NCBI GenBank assembly: GCA_034440635.1
Contig: JAOTON010001677.1
Location: 62,001-126,000, forward strand
Length of the DNA stretch: 64,000 nucleotides
Reading direction: 5' to 3'
Source of the DNA: Lepas anatifera
Lineage: Eukaryota; Arthropoda; Thecostraca; Lepadidae
Within the stretch, counting starts at the first letter, position 1; each line of letters starts with the position of its first letter. A program made the position numbers and the translations under genes. Of the stretch, positions 34,931-43,730 are shown one piece after another. The notes under the pieces are model-generated. The model saw nothing but the letters and a program-made list of their open reading frames with translations. It did no database searches and had not been told where the DNA came from.

Positions 34931-36350
34931 TAAACATGGCTGGGCATGTATAAGAGTGCACATGGAATTATCTGCACCAATGCATTCTGCGCGTCCAGGC
35001 CACGCAGAAGCTTCCTTAACTCGCCCAGGAAAATTTGTAGTACCTCGCCTACAGTGGAGTCCCCAAGAACAGTACCTGTTTTGGGGGCACACAACTTCCC
35101 CTGTAACGCGGGTTTCTACGGGAAATGTATAATATAGTCTTTCGGTTTGCCAATGACATTCGGCTCGGAGATATTGGACTTGAATATGATAGATGTTGGA
35201 TCCACTTTCATTTTGGAGCCATAGACAGGTGGTTGACTTTAAATTTTTCATAGTGAGCTGCAGGTTTGCGCTCACTTTGCAGGTTTTCGAGTCGTCTAGT
35301 TCCTGGCATTCTCTGATTTTGGAATTTATAATGGTGTGCTCATTACATGCCAGAATGATGATTGGTAAACAAATGGCCAGGATGACCAATGAGTACCTTA
35401 CCTGTTGAACCGGCGATGGTGAACGATGTGTAGTAGTCGCAGGCGGAGATTGAAGGTTGGGGATTTGGAGAGGGATCCTTTTAAGCTGGGCTTTGGTAGT
35501 TAAGCCAGCAAATACTCCTAAGCGCATAAAATAGTGTAGCGTGAATTTGATCACATGAATTAACATTTTAGTAAAACGAATGCATGCGCGAGTCATGGAG
35601 AAAATGTTGATGCAGAGGCAACGCAGGTAGATGATCATGATAGTTGAGATTAGAGCGACCGTTGCGTATAGGAGATATTGTATCGTTGAAGGAAGACAAT
35701 TTAGCTGGTAAAATGCGTCTAGACAGAAAAGACAGCGAACGCGTTGACATTTGGTCATTGCTGAAATGTGAATGAGGGATCCGTTGTGTGAGATAAATTT
35801 GAAATCGATCATTCCAGAATCGTAGCGAAAATGACGGGGAATGTGGAATTGGTTGGATTTGAAATCAAATTGGTGAGTCAATTCCTCTCCTTCTTTATTA
35901 AGAACTAAAATTCCGGGGATATTGATAGTAAAGACTGGGTCATGAAAGTTAATGTGACCTTCGTCTGAAGAAAACACTGCGGATTCATGACTGAGTAAAT
36001 GCCGAGAGTTACGCGTTTCAGGATTATCTTGTAAGATACAGGTCCGAAATGAGTGAATGATTGGATCAGTTGTGATAAATTCATCGTCATGCTTGAGACG
36101 GTAAGAAAGGCGACCTGATTTGGTATTGCACATGCATGATGATCCATTAATGCATGCAATCGTGGCACACAGTGTTTGGTCTCCAGAGCAGGTGTTCGAA
36201 TCGGAACACTCGCATGAATTTTCATCATGGTAGTCCCAACAATCAAAATAATCTGAATGGCCAGTGGATTTGGGGGTTATAGCGGAATAAAAAAGGTGGG
36301 TCTGGTCCATTGATTGGCGATAAGAATGTAGCTGGCCCAGTTTACAATTT
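34745..36350 (-). pseudogene. env part 2: Gn-like domain and start of Gc-like domain
   Basis: A long frame stopping at 34745; the last ~60 codons are probably out of the real frame, since the third part takes over near 34930. In order: a Cys-rich ectodomain (CECSDSNTCSGDQTLC), a transmembrane segment at about residues 225-246 of this frame, a cytoplasmic-like basic stretch, a second hydrophobic segment at about 321-337 that could act as the internal signal, then a new Cys-rich ectodomain. This two-ectodomain layout is that of a bunyaviral Gn/Gc precursor. Potential N-glycosylation sites such as NGS and NES are present. The nominal start at 36355 is a TTG and is not a real start. Confidence 0.7.
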
Positions 36351-36533
36351 TGCAAGAACTACATGGGAGACAGTCGAGACATTCATTTTCGGAGCAGGTG
36401 TGGGGTGGGATGGATCCGGGAAAACGTGACACGCGGCAGTGTTCCTGTCCGTGTCCGTTGACGCAGACCGCGTAGTTGGGGGGTCGTTGGCCAGCGCATG
36501 GGCCAACGCCGTCACAAGAAGAAGTATCTGAAA
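36351..36533 (-). pseudogene. env part 1: signal region and first Cys-rich segment
   Basis: Downstream of the putative acceptor (36528-36536) one frame opens with a Leu/Ala-rich hydrophobic stretch suited to a signal peptide. After a C6 run (36478-36483) a neighbouring frame takes over with a Cys-rich segment (CRVSRFPGS, then ECLDCLPCSSC), which stops matching near 36350 where the next env frame begins. Thus the N-terminal part shows at least two register changes. The order signal, Cys-rich ectodomain fits a Gn-like glycoprotein. Confidence 0.5.
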
Positions 36534-36536
36534 CTA
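36528..36536 (-). promoter_or_regulatory. Candidate env splice acceptor (two adjacent AGs)
   Basis: On the element's strand the pyrimidine-rich ttctctttag is followed 6 nt later by tttcag. Both AGs would leave the same reading frame. It overlaps the end of pol region and lies just before the env signal region. Confidence 0.55.
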
Positions 36537-36572
36537 AAGAGAAATATCTATTGGTCAGAAGATGTGGTTTGG

Positions 36573-38712
36573 TTAATTCGTATATCGAGCTGGGGGTCTA
36601 AGTGTTGTTCGAGGGCGTAGTGCGTATCTGTTTTGCTGGTTTAGGGGAGAGCGCACCGGAGGTGGCTCATCCATTATAAAGTAGTCTGGTTCCAGTTCCG
36701 GGAGGTCGGTATCGTGTGTCCGATCTGACTCGTGCGGCTCGGGGGCGGCTGATGGAATCTGCTCATCGGAGGCTGGTAGTGGAATGGTATGCTCGTCTTG
36801 AGCTCTTAAATCCTCCGATAAGTCTTCGTATCGTCTAAGGCGTTCGATGTGAACAGTTTGACAGTCATTGGGATTGTTTAGGTGTTTAATGCGAGCATTG
36901 ACTGGAGACGTTCTTTCAATGATTCTGTATGGCCCTCTATTTTTGCGTACTAATTTCCTGGAGACACCTACTGGGGTACTTGGAACATAGAGATATACTA
37001 AATCTCCTTCCTTAAGCTTACTCTCCTTTGCGGTTCGGGCTCTGTATTGTTCCTGTGTTTGGGCTGATTGTTCAGTATATTTTTCTATTTGTGTGTGAGC
37101 CTGTTTGAGGCGACGAAGCATTTCTGTTTTATAGTCGTCAACTGATTCGTATTCAATTGGGTCTGCTTCCATTGGGGATGGGTAGGGTAAACTCATGTCA
37201 AATCCATGATACAAGTAAAATGGCGATTCACGCAGCGTTGTATGGATGCGGGAACGAAGTGATAGTAATACAAATGGGAGTTGGGCATCCCAGTCACGAC
37301 CTGATTCTTCGACTAAATGACTTAACATACTAGCTATGGGAGCGTTCTGGCGTTCTATTCGCGAATTCGACTGAGGTCGGAAGGCAGAAGTCTGGATTTT
37401 CTTGATGTTAAGCTCTTTGCAAATGGATCGAATTAAGTTGGACGTGAAATTGCGGCCGTTATCGGTCAAAAGAACCTTGGGGGTGCCATGACGGCAAATA
37501 ATTTCGGTGACGAAGACCTTGCTAATCACGTTTGAAGTCATAGAGGGGATTGGAAAAAGTTCGGGCCACTTGGTGAACTCGTCAAGAACGGTTAAGATAT
37601 ACCGATTGCCTTGATATGTGGTTGTAAACGGGCCCAGGATATCCATCGACATGCATTCCATCGGGGCGGTGAACTTGTTGAATCTCTGAAAGGGTGGTTT
37701 CTCTGTATAGCGGAGGCTATTTCTTTCAAAACATGATTTACAAGACATAACATATCGCTTCACATCTCCGTACATACCAAACCAATAGAATTTCCGTCTG
37801 ATTCTTTCATATGTGTTGGTTATACCTAAATGTGCACTAAAGGAAGCATCGTGAGCGGTGTACAAAACATACTGTCGCATTGGAGGGGGAACAACGAGTT
37901 CTTCCGTCACTTGTCGTGTTTTGCTCAGTGGGTCGGTAGTAACGTGGTACAGAATGTCGTCAGAACTGAGGAAAAACTTATCCATGGTATGACGTCGTGT
38001 GGTCTTAGTGTGCTTAGCGGCTTGACCACTGAGTAAATCAATGATCGAGCGAAGTTGGGGGTCAGCCATCTGGGCAGCTTTGATCTTTTCTCTTGTCCAA
38101 CTGCGATCGTCAGTGGCAGTAGTAGCTTGAGATATGCCGAGAAATTGAGATGCAGATTGTTCTGATAGAGGGATGCGGGACAATATATCGGCTTTGGTGT
38201 TGTCCTTACCAGGAATGTACTGAATGGTGAAGTCATATTGAGATAATTGAACGCTCCAACGAGCCAAACGTCCTTCAATATTTGAGGATCGAAACAGTTG
38301 TTTCAGTGGCAGATGGTCCGTAAGCACGATAACTTTTTGACCAGTGAGATAAACCTTGCTTTGTTGGAAGCCATACACTATAGCGAGCGCTTCCTTGTGA
38401 GTCACGGAATAATTCATTTCGCTCTTATTAAGCGTTCTTGAATAGTATGCAGTGGGGTGGAGACCGTCGTCATATCGTTGCTCTAAAATAGCTGAAATGC
38501 TATACTTACTTGCGTCAGTAGATAGGTAAAATTCACGATCAAATCTAGGGAGACGGAGAACCGGATATGTGGTTAGAGCTGTCTTGATTTGGTCAAATGC
38601 TTGTTGACATTCAGGTGTCCAAATGAAAGACGTGTCATCCTTGGTCAGGTAATTCAATGGACGTGCGAGTTGGGCCATGCGGGGAATGTAACGTCTGTAA
38701 AAATTGGAAAAT
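36573..38712 (-). CDS. pol part 3: RT end, RNase H, integrase
   Basis: Starts within the last reverse transcriptase block (GFSNFYRRYIPRMAQLARPL). RNase H follows: FYLSTDASKYSISAILEQ, the glutamate in THKEALAIVYG, LTDHLPLKQLF and DNTKADILSR, giving the D-E-D-D set. Integrase has the HHCC zinc finger (HDASFSAHLG … MSCKSC) and the DDE triad in CMSMDILGPF, LLTDNGRNFTS and the glutamate of RPQSNSRIERQN. A GPY/F-like segment (GPYRIIERTSPVNARIKHL) comes next, then an acidic, Pro-rich tail that ends RPPARYTN. All catalytic residues are present. There is no chromodomain. The nominal start at 38717 is a TTG; the true protein enters from upstream after a frameshift. Confidence 0.92.
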
Positions 38713-38935
38713 CCCAAAATTTTTCACTTCCTTTTTGTTACGGGGAACGGGGTAAGTTTTAATTGTCTCAATTTTGCTGGGGTCAGGTGTGACACCTTTT
38801 TCACTGATTTGAAAGCCTAAATACTTGATTGTGGTCTGGAGGAAAACACATTTATCTGGACGAAGAAGAAAGCGATACTGCCTGAGTCTTTGGAAGACAT
38901 GTTCGAGGTTCTGAAAGTGTTCATCGACATTTTTC
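38713..38935 (-). pseudogene. pol part 2: middle of reverse transcriptase, out of frame
   Basis: About 75 codons in a third frame encode the thumb-proximal block of reverse transcriptase (contains YLGFQISEKGVTPDPSKIE). It is separated from part 1 by a shift at an A5 run near 38935 and from part 3 by one at an A5T4 run near 38712. Two compensating shifts so close together, both in homopolymers, suggest sequence error or very recent decay. Confidence 0.75.
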
Positions 38936-40670
38936 CTGACAGAACAACTAGGTCATCAACGTAAATGAGTAACTTATCACCTTCTAGACCAGAAAATGCA
39001 AGGTGAAGAGCACGGTTTAGGGCTGCACTGCTTGATTGACAGCCAAATGGAACTCGAACAAATTGGAAATGTTGTGAGTTGGCAGAAAAACTAGTCACAA
39101 TTCTACTGTTTTTTTTTAGAAAAATTTGATGATAGGATCGGAGAAGGTCAAGAGTGGAAAATAAACTTTTTCCGGACATATCGTCCAAAACTTCTGATAT
39201 TGACTTGGACGGGAATCTGTCCGGTACTATTTTAAGGTTACGTTTACGGAAGTCGAGTACAAATCTGGGCTTTGACGTTGGGGTCCGTTGCACTAAGATG
39301 ACTGGGGAATTGTATGGGGAAGTCGATGGCTCAATAATGTTGCTGTCCTGTAGCTCTTGAATTTGCTTGGCCAGTTCTTCTCGGTGGGCGAACGGAATTC
39401 TATACGGCTTCTGGTAGACAGGAGTGTCATCTAATAGTTCAATTTTATGTTCATAAATCTGAGTGCCTTTTATATCACTAAGCTGGGTGCCAAAAATATC
39501 CTTATACTTCATTAATAAGGCCGTCAGCCTCTCCTTGTGCTCGGTTGGAACATTGGACAGGTCAAAGCTCTCTGGGGTTACGTCATCGTCCCGTTTTTGT
39601 GCGTGTCGGGATGCGGACTGGTGCAGGGTGTGCAGGGGTCCGGTTTGCTGGGTGACGTCAGTAGCTGAGAAACGTTCTGCAGGCGGCACGTGTGTGGCGC
39701 CGGCGTTGTTTCCAGAGGTGTGTGTGGCAACGTCTTTGGCGAGTGACGAAATTGAGGCGATTACTGAGTGGCGTGGTAGTGTCAGTGCTTTGTTGGAGGT
39801 ATTGAGGATTTGAACGAATACTTCCTTAGTTTTGGAGCCAAGAATTTTGTTCACGGAACTAGCGATCATCACGTGTTCTCTGAAACATGATGCTGGGTGA
39901 GATTCAATGAAAACGTTAGCATCCGTGGCATCAACTGGAAACGTGTGCGACACTTTGGCCAGGACTATCGTTTCAGAACGAGGTGGTAGCGTCTTTTCTA
40001 GTTGCATAAACACTGAGTGTGACGCGTGCTGGGATTCACCTTCCTCAACTAACTTAGGCGGCTGATCGTTGTGGCCGTTTTTCCGCTGAGGGGATGGGGC
40101 CTTACTGTGAGATTCCCGATTTCTGTTGATCGGTTTCACATCTTTCTGTTTTGGCTGTCTCTCTGGGTAGTGAATAACACCGTCTAGCATAAAATGGACA
40201 GCTTGCTTACCTATATCTGTGCGTCGTGTCTTTACTGAAGCTACTTCAGTACGTGGCGTGACAAAGTAGGGCTGCTGGAGCACCGGGTCATAGGCGAGTT
40301 GATGGTTGTGTATGAAATCGGCTCCTAAAATCATGTCACAGCGAGAAGACAATGGGTCTGTAGTTACGAGAATTTGGTGGGAAACTGTGCGATCAAAGAG
40401 GGAAACTGGAAGTAGATAGCTGCCGTAGACAGAAATTGGGGATCCGGTGACACCTACGACAGAAATTTGGGACCTTGCTGGTTTGGGGACAGATTTGAGT
40501 TTGTCAAAAGCGTTTTTAGATAAGATCGTTACGGAACTACCTGTGTCATAAAGGGCAGTGACAGGCACAGAACTAATGTGAACAGAGGTCAAAACAGGTG
40601 AAGTACCAATTTCATGTTGCAAAACAGCGCCAATGATTTCAGCTTGTCCGGTGCTGTCGTGTTGGGGTAG
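38936..40670 (-). CDS. pol part 1: protease and N-terminal reverse transcriptase
   Basis: Directly follows the gag TGA in the same frame (next codon CTA at 40668-40670), with no stop in between. The retroviral aspartic protease has TALYDTGSSVTIL and a flap-like region. Reverse transcriptase begins with the conserved approach VYQKPYRIPFAHREELAKQI, then SPVILVQR, FVLDFRKRN, FSTLDLLRSYHQI (first Asp), FVRVPFGCQSSSA and the active site LLIYVDDLVVLS. The reading is lost just after it. The stop of this frame at 38817 lies in out-of-frame sequence. Between protease and RT is a long unconserved linker. Function: processing of the polyprotein and copying of the genome. Confidence 0.9.
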
Positions 40671-40673
40671 TCA
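40668..40673 (-). promoter_or_regulatory. Gag-pol UGA-CUA leaky stop
   Basis: Gag ends CAG GAC TGA and pol continues CTA CCC CAA in the same register. UGA followed by CUA is the best-documented readthrough context, known from alphaviruses and several cellular genes. The arrangement suggests stop suppression rather than the frameshifting usual in Gypsy elements. Confidence 0.7.
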
Positions 40674-41711
40674 GTCCTGCCGTCTGGTGTCAGGTGACCG
40701 GCCTCGACCAGGGCTCGGTGACCTTGAGGGACGGTTTGCGCGGTGCCTGAAGGTCGATGAGTCACGGCGGTGTGGGGATGGGGATTCTCCGCGATAATGG
40801 GAGTGAGACCTGTGGCGATAGGGGGTTGCAGATCGACGAGGTGGGCGTGATTGGCGTGAGGTATATTGTGAGTTGTAGTGAGTGGGAGTGCGTGAGCGGA
40901 AGGATTGTTGTCGTCGTTGAGGGTTGTAAAAACATTCGCGCTGAAGGTGGTTAGTCCGTCCGCAGATAAAACATGCTCGGCGAATAGGCGGTAGTCGGCG
41001 GTTGAGGGGCCGATGGGGAGGGGGCTGCCTGGGGGCTGTCGGTTGGTCCAATTGACGGAGTTCAATCGCTGCAAGTCGTGCATTAATCTGGACTAGTGGG
41101 TCGTCGGTTACCGGGACGTGGGCTACTGTGGCGTCAGAAGTGGATTGGTCAGTTTTGTAAATAGCTTCGTTACGTTCTTCGGCACGTGCAGTTTCGAGGG
41201 CGTCAGCAAAAGAGGTTGGTCTCTGGGAGAGAACTATGCGTCGGGTCATGGGTCCACGTAAGCCTTTGATAAATTGGGCACATAGGGTCTGGTCCTTGAG
41301 GGTTTTTGTCTGTGCGGTACTGTCATATTCTGTTAACTGCTTTCCTAGAGTTCGGAGTCGGTCCGCAAAATCATTGATCGTTTCGTTCGGAAGCTGCACG
41401 CATGTCATGACGTTCTGTAGTCTAAGGGACATGGGTCTGGAATCGGTGGTAAAGGCCTCAGTAACTTTCTTTTTGAATTCCTTAAGCGATGTGCATGATC
41501 GCAAGTCAATGTTCTGCCGCAGAATCGTTTCGGGGCGTCCTTTAAATTTGGATTTGGCCACTTTGATCGTCATGTCGTCCGTCCAGCCTGCCATTTGGGC
41601 TGTTTCGTCTAGTTCTTGAAGAAAGTCTTGTATGGGGTGTCGTCCGTCAAATATGGGCACAAAATTGGCATACATGAAAATGTTGGTAGGAGTGCTTTCA
41701 GATTGCGACAT
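40671..41711 (-). CDS. gag: capsid and nucleocapsid polyprotein
   Basis: 346 residues from ATG at 41709-41711 to TGA at 40671. Residues about 10-190 form the capsid-like region typical of Ty3/Gypsy Gag (FVPIFDGRHPIQDFLQELDE and, later, FADRLRTLGKQL). A single CCHC zinc knuckle lies at residues 247-260 (CFICGRTNHLQREC, spacing CX2CX4HX4C), the RNA-packaging motif. After it, residues 261-346 are Arg/Ser-rich with several SP and RS pairs, unusually like an SR tail. The frame is intact. The ATG is the second one after the LTR; a four-codon upstream frame starts at the splice donor. Confidence 0.92.
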   Translation of the reverse strand: MSQSESTPTNIFMYANFVPIFDGRHPIQDFLQELDETAQMAGWTDDMTIKVAKSKFKGRPETILRQNIDLRSCTSLKEFKKKVTEAFTTDSRPMSLRLQNVMTCVQLPNETINDFADRLRTLGKQLTEYDSTAQTKTLKDQTLCAQFIKGLRGPMTRRIVLSQRPTSFADALETARAEERNEAIYKTDQSTSDATVAHVPVTDDPLVQINARLAAIELRQLDQPTAPRQPPPHRPLNRRLPPIRRACFICGRTNHLQRECFYNPQRRQQSFRSRTPTHYNSQYTSRQSRPPRRSATPYRHRSHSHYRGESPSPHRRDSSTFRHRANRPSRSPSPGRGRSPDTRRQD

Positions 41712-41773
41712 AGTAGCAAGTAAGAATGAAACAATTTTCAGTCGGCAGAATATAAGAATGTGAGTATTCAGTC

Positions 41774-41782
41774 ACTTACCAT
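41774..41782 (-). promoter_or_regulatory. Leader AUG overlapping a consensus splice donor
   Basis: On the element's strand the sequence is CACATG|GTAAGTGAC. The G of the AUG (41780-41782) is the last exon base before GTAAGT. Unspliced, this AUG begins a four-codon frame (ending TGA at about 41768) ahead of gag; spliced, it could start env. Confidence 0.6.
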
Positions 41783-41797
41783 GTGGGTTGGTTGAAG

Positions 41798-41817
41798 TCA
41801 CCAGCGCTGCCACCAGT
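41798..41817 (-). other. Primer binding site
   Basis: Two bases after the 5' LTR the element's strand reads TGGTGGCAGCGCTGG. It starts with TGG, complementary to a tRNA CCA end. I could not assign the tRNA. Confidence 0.7.
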
Positions 41818-42050
41818 TGTTGTAAGGCAAAGTCTTGGAGGCCGAATCTCTGTATTGGCGAACGCATGCGGTTTACATACGTCCACAGGACAAAGCCGTA
41901 CCCCCGCACACGTGTCGGTGTGCGCTGCGCCTGAGATCCCGTCGCTCGGGCTGGCGCGTGGGGGTGCACGCCTGACACGTGGTGTGTGCGGTGGTTCGCG
42001 TGCGGTAGCGAAGGGGTGCAAGGTATAACATTATAAAATACAATATAACA
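41818..42050 (-). repeat. 5' LTR
   Basis: 233 bp partner of 31922-32154, one difference. It should carry the promoter of the element. Confidence 0.95.
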
Positions 42051-42415
42051 TTAGCATAGGCCAAAAATGGCAACCGCAAATCTGGCATTCGGCACGGCGA
42101 TGACGTCAGCAATCGCCTAGAAATGCTTAGCAACGCATTGCCGCTGTGTATGGAAGAAGACGGGGCTCAGCAGATAGTTTGCGTGTTAGGGGCAATAATA
42201 CTGCTTTTTTGTGAACGTGGGGTAATGAATCCCGAGTCTGCCCCTCGCCAGATGCATGTTGAAACCGTACAAACATCCCACGATCCGTAGCCGATTTTCA
42301 TCCAATGAATGGGCGGCTCCACCTCGAGAGCAATCGCTGACGTCACAAACGTAAAAGTCTCTCAAAAAGAGGTTGCCATTTTTTGAGAGTGGAGCGTTCT
42401 ACCTCTACATTTAAA
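42051..42415. mobile_element. MITE-like inverted-repeat element, host of the retrovirus insertion
   Basis: 42062-42120 (aaaatggcaacc … gatgacgtcagcaatcgcc) matches in reverse 42325-42398 (gcaatcgctgacgtcacaaa … ggttgccattttt). The left edge seems to continue on the other side of the retrovirus before 31921 (gcgctccggc versus cgctccac in reverse at the right). This suggests the retrovirus landed inside the left arm of this ~0.4 kb element. No coding content. Confidence 0.45.
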
Positions 42416-42669
42416 GGCCTTGTTTGTGTCCCAGCCCGGCAGCAGAGTTTAATTGTATGTGGCAGCATGACCTACTGTCATATGACGTCTCACTAATGCG
42501 GAGGTTTTCACTTCTTTGCAAAGGAGAATTAAATTATACGAAATATTAAGCTAAGAGTCATTTTTCAGCAGAAAGAAGGCAAAATTCATCATTTTTAAAA
42601 AAATACCCATAAAACCAATTCAGGTTAAAAGTACACAATGGTGACGAATTCTGTTCAAGGGTGTAGCTT
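42416..42669. other. Intergenic, no recognised feature
   Basis: AT-rich; nothing recognised. Confidence 0.35.
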
Positions 42670-43025
42670 CCACTCATCCCAGAATAAACCCGGAGTCTAA
42701 CGACAGCGGTGAACTCGAGTTCCATACAGTAAAAAGACTAGACCAGGAGACTACAGGCACCCACAGGCCCATGTTCTACTCACCCCAGACTAGACTCAGA
42801 GACTAATAACGACCATGTATCCACATTCCACGGTTCACTCAGCCCAAAGACGCAACCCGGAAACTACAGACGGCCACGGTGCCACGGCACTGAGACTACC
42901 GATGACCATGGATCCACCTTTTACTCATCCTAGACTAAACCCAGAGACTATGGGGCCCACAGGCCCACGTTCCAATCAGCCCAAACTGGCCCCGGAGACT
43001 GCGGACGGCCGCAGGCCCTAGGTGA
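42670..43025. repeat. Degenerate ~50-60 bp minisatellite
   Basis: Five to six diverged units built around actcayccmagactaracc, then cagagactacngacgrccac and a ccacggttc-like end. Open frames in it are incidental. A single related unit occurs at about 30395-30445. Confidence 0.75.
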
Positions 43026-43566
43026 GACCACGGAGGGTGAGAACGGCCGCCGGGCGTGAGTCACCTCTGGTCTCACCGGTCACGAAACCTTCCGAAACGC
43101 CATGCCACCAGCTCATCAGTGGCTCACCCCTCGCTGGGACCGGGAACTAATCACGCGCCACGGCTCCGCGGTTTTTCCGCGAATATCAGCGACGCGCACA
43201 GCTGAGAGCTTATGCGGAAGAAAGGCATAGCGTGATGTATCTTTGAGAGAGACCATTTTCTAATGTCCATAACCATGCCGGCGTCGTGGACGATCCAAAG
43301 GCTATCAATCATTACTCCTAATTAAAATACACTTAAGTGTTGAACATATCTCCAGAGATGACAGACACTGCGGAGCTGCCTTTCATTAGAAGACGAGCCC
43401 AATTAGCTTCCCGAGTGTCAAATATTGTATCTAGATAGCGCTCAGTCATTTTTCGTCACCGAAACTAGTATCTTTTCACTCATCCGACAATGGCGCTCAG
43501 TACTGGCGAAACATGTTCCTATCTCTCGTCGCGGACATAAACACTCGCGTATCATACTTTAGGAGG
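43026..43566. other. Intergenic, no recognised feature
   Basis: GC-rich to about 43200, then AT-rich. Nothing recognised. Confidence 0.35.
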
Positions 43567-43730
43567 CGAGTGGCTCAGTGGAGAACATCCGTGTCTCCTG
43601 AGTCACAGGTCCCGGGTAAAAATCCCGGCAGAGCCTCTGAATAAGTTGATCTAGTCCCCCAAATGCCCCCCAACAGGGTGAGAGTTGGCGACACCATATA
43701 ACCTCGGCGGTGGTGCGTCGTTAAGCCCCA
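43567..43730 (+). mobile_element. tRNA-derived SINE, copy 2
   Basis: Same family as 6517-6699: A-box-like gtggctcagtggag near 43570, a decayed B-box (gggtaaaaatccc, 43614-43626), then the shared body with gcctctgaataagttgatct and caccatataacctcgg. Identity is visible across the whole 160 bp with scattered changes. Confidence 0.75.

Larger units (their letters stand above)
31922..42050 (-). mobile_element. Complete Ty3/Gypsy endogenous retrovirus with phlebovirus-like env
   Basis: The 10,129 bp element reads on the minus strand as LTR, PBS, leader, gag, pol, env, extra ORF, PPT, LTR. The LTRs are 233 bp, begin TG and end CA, and differ at one position only (t at left, c at right in gttta[t/c]atac). 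The insertion is flanked by TTAG on both sides. Pol order is protease, reverse transcriptase, RNase H, integrase, which defines Ty3/Gypsy. A GPY/F-like segment follows integrase and no chromodomain is seen. Env is of the bunyavirus Gn/Gc kind, known from some nematode LTR elements, not the baculovirus-F kind of Drosophila errantiviruses. Several frameshifts occur in pol and env although the LTRs are almost identical. Confidence 0.92.
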
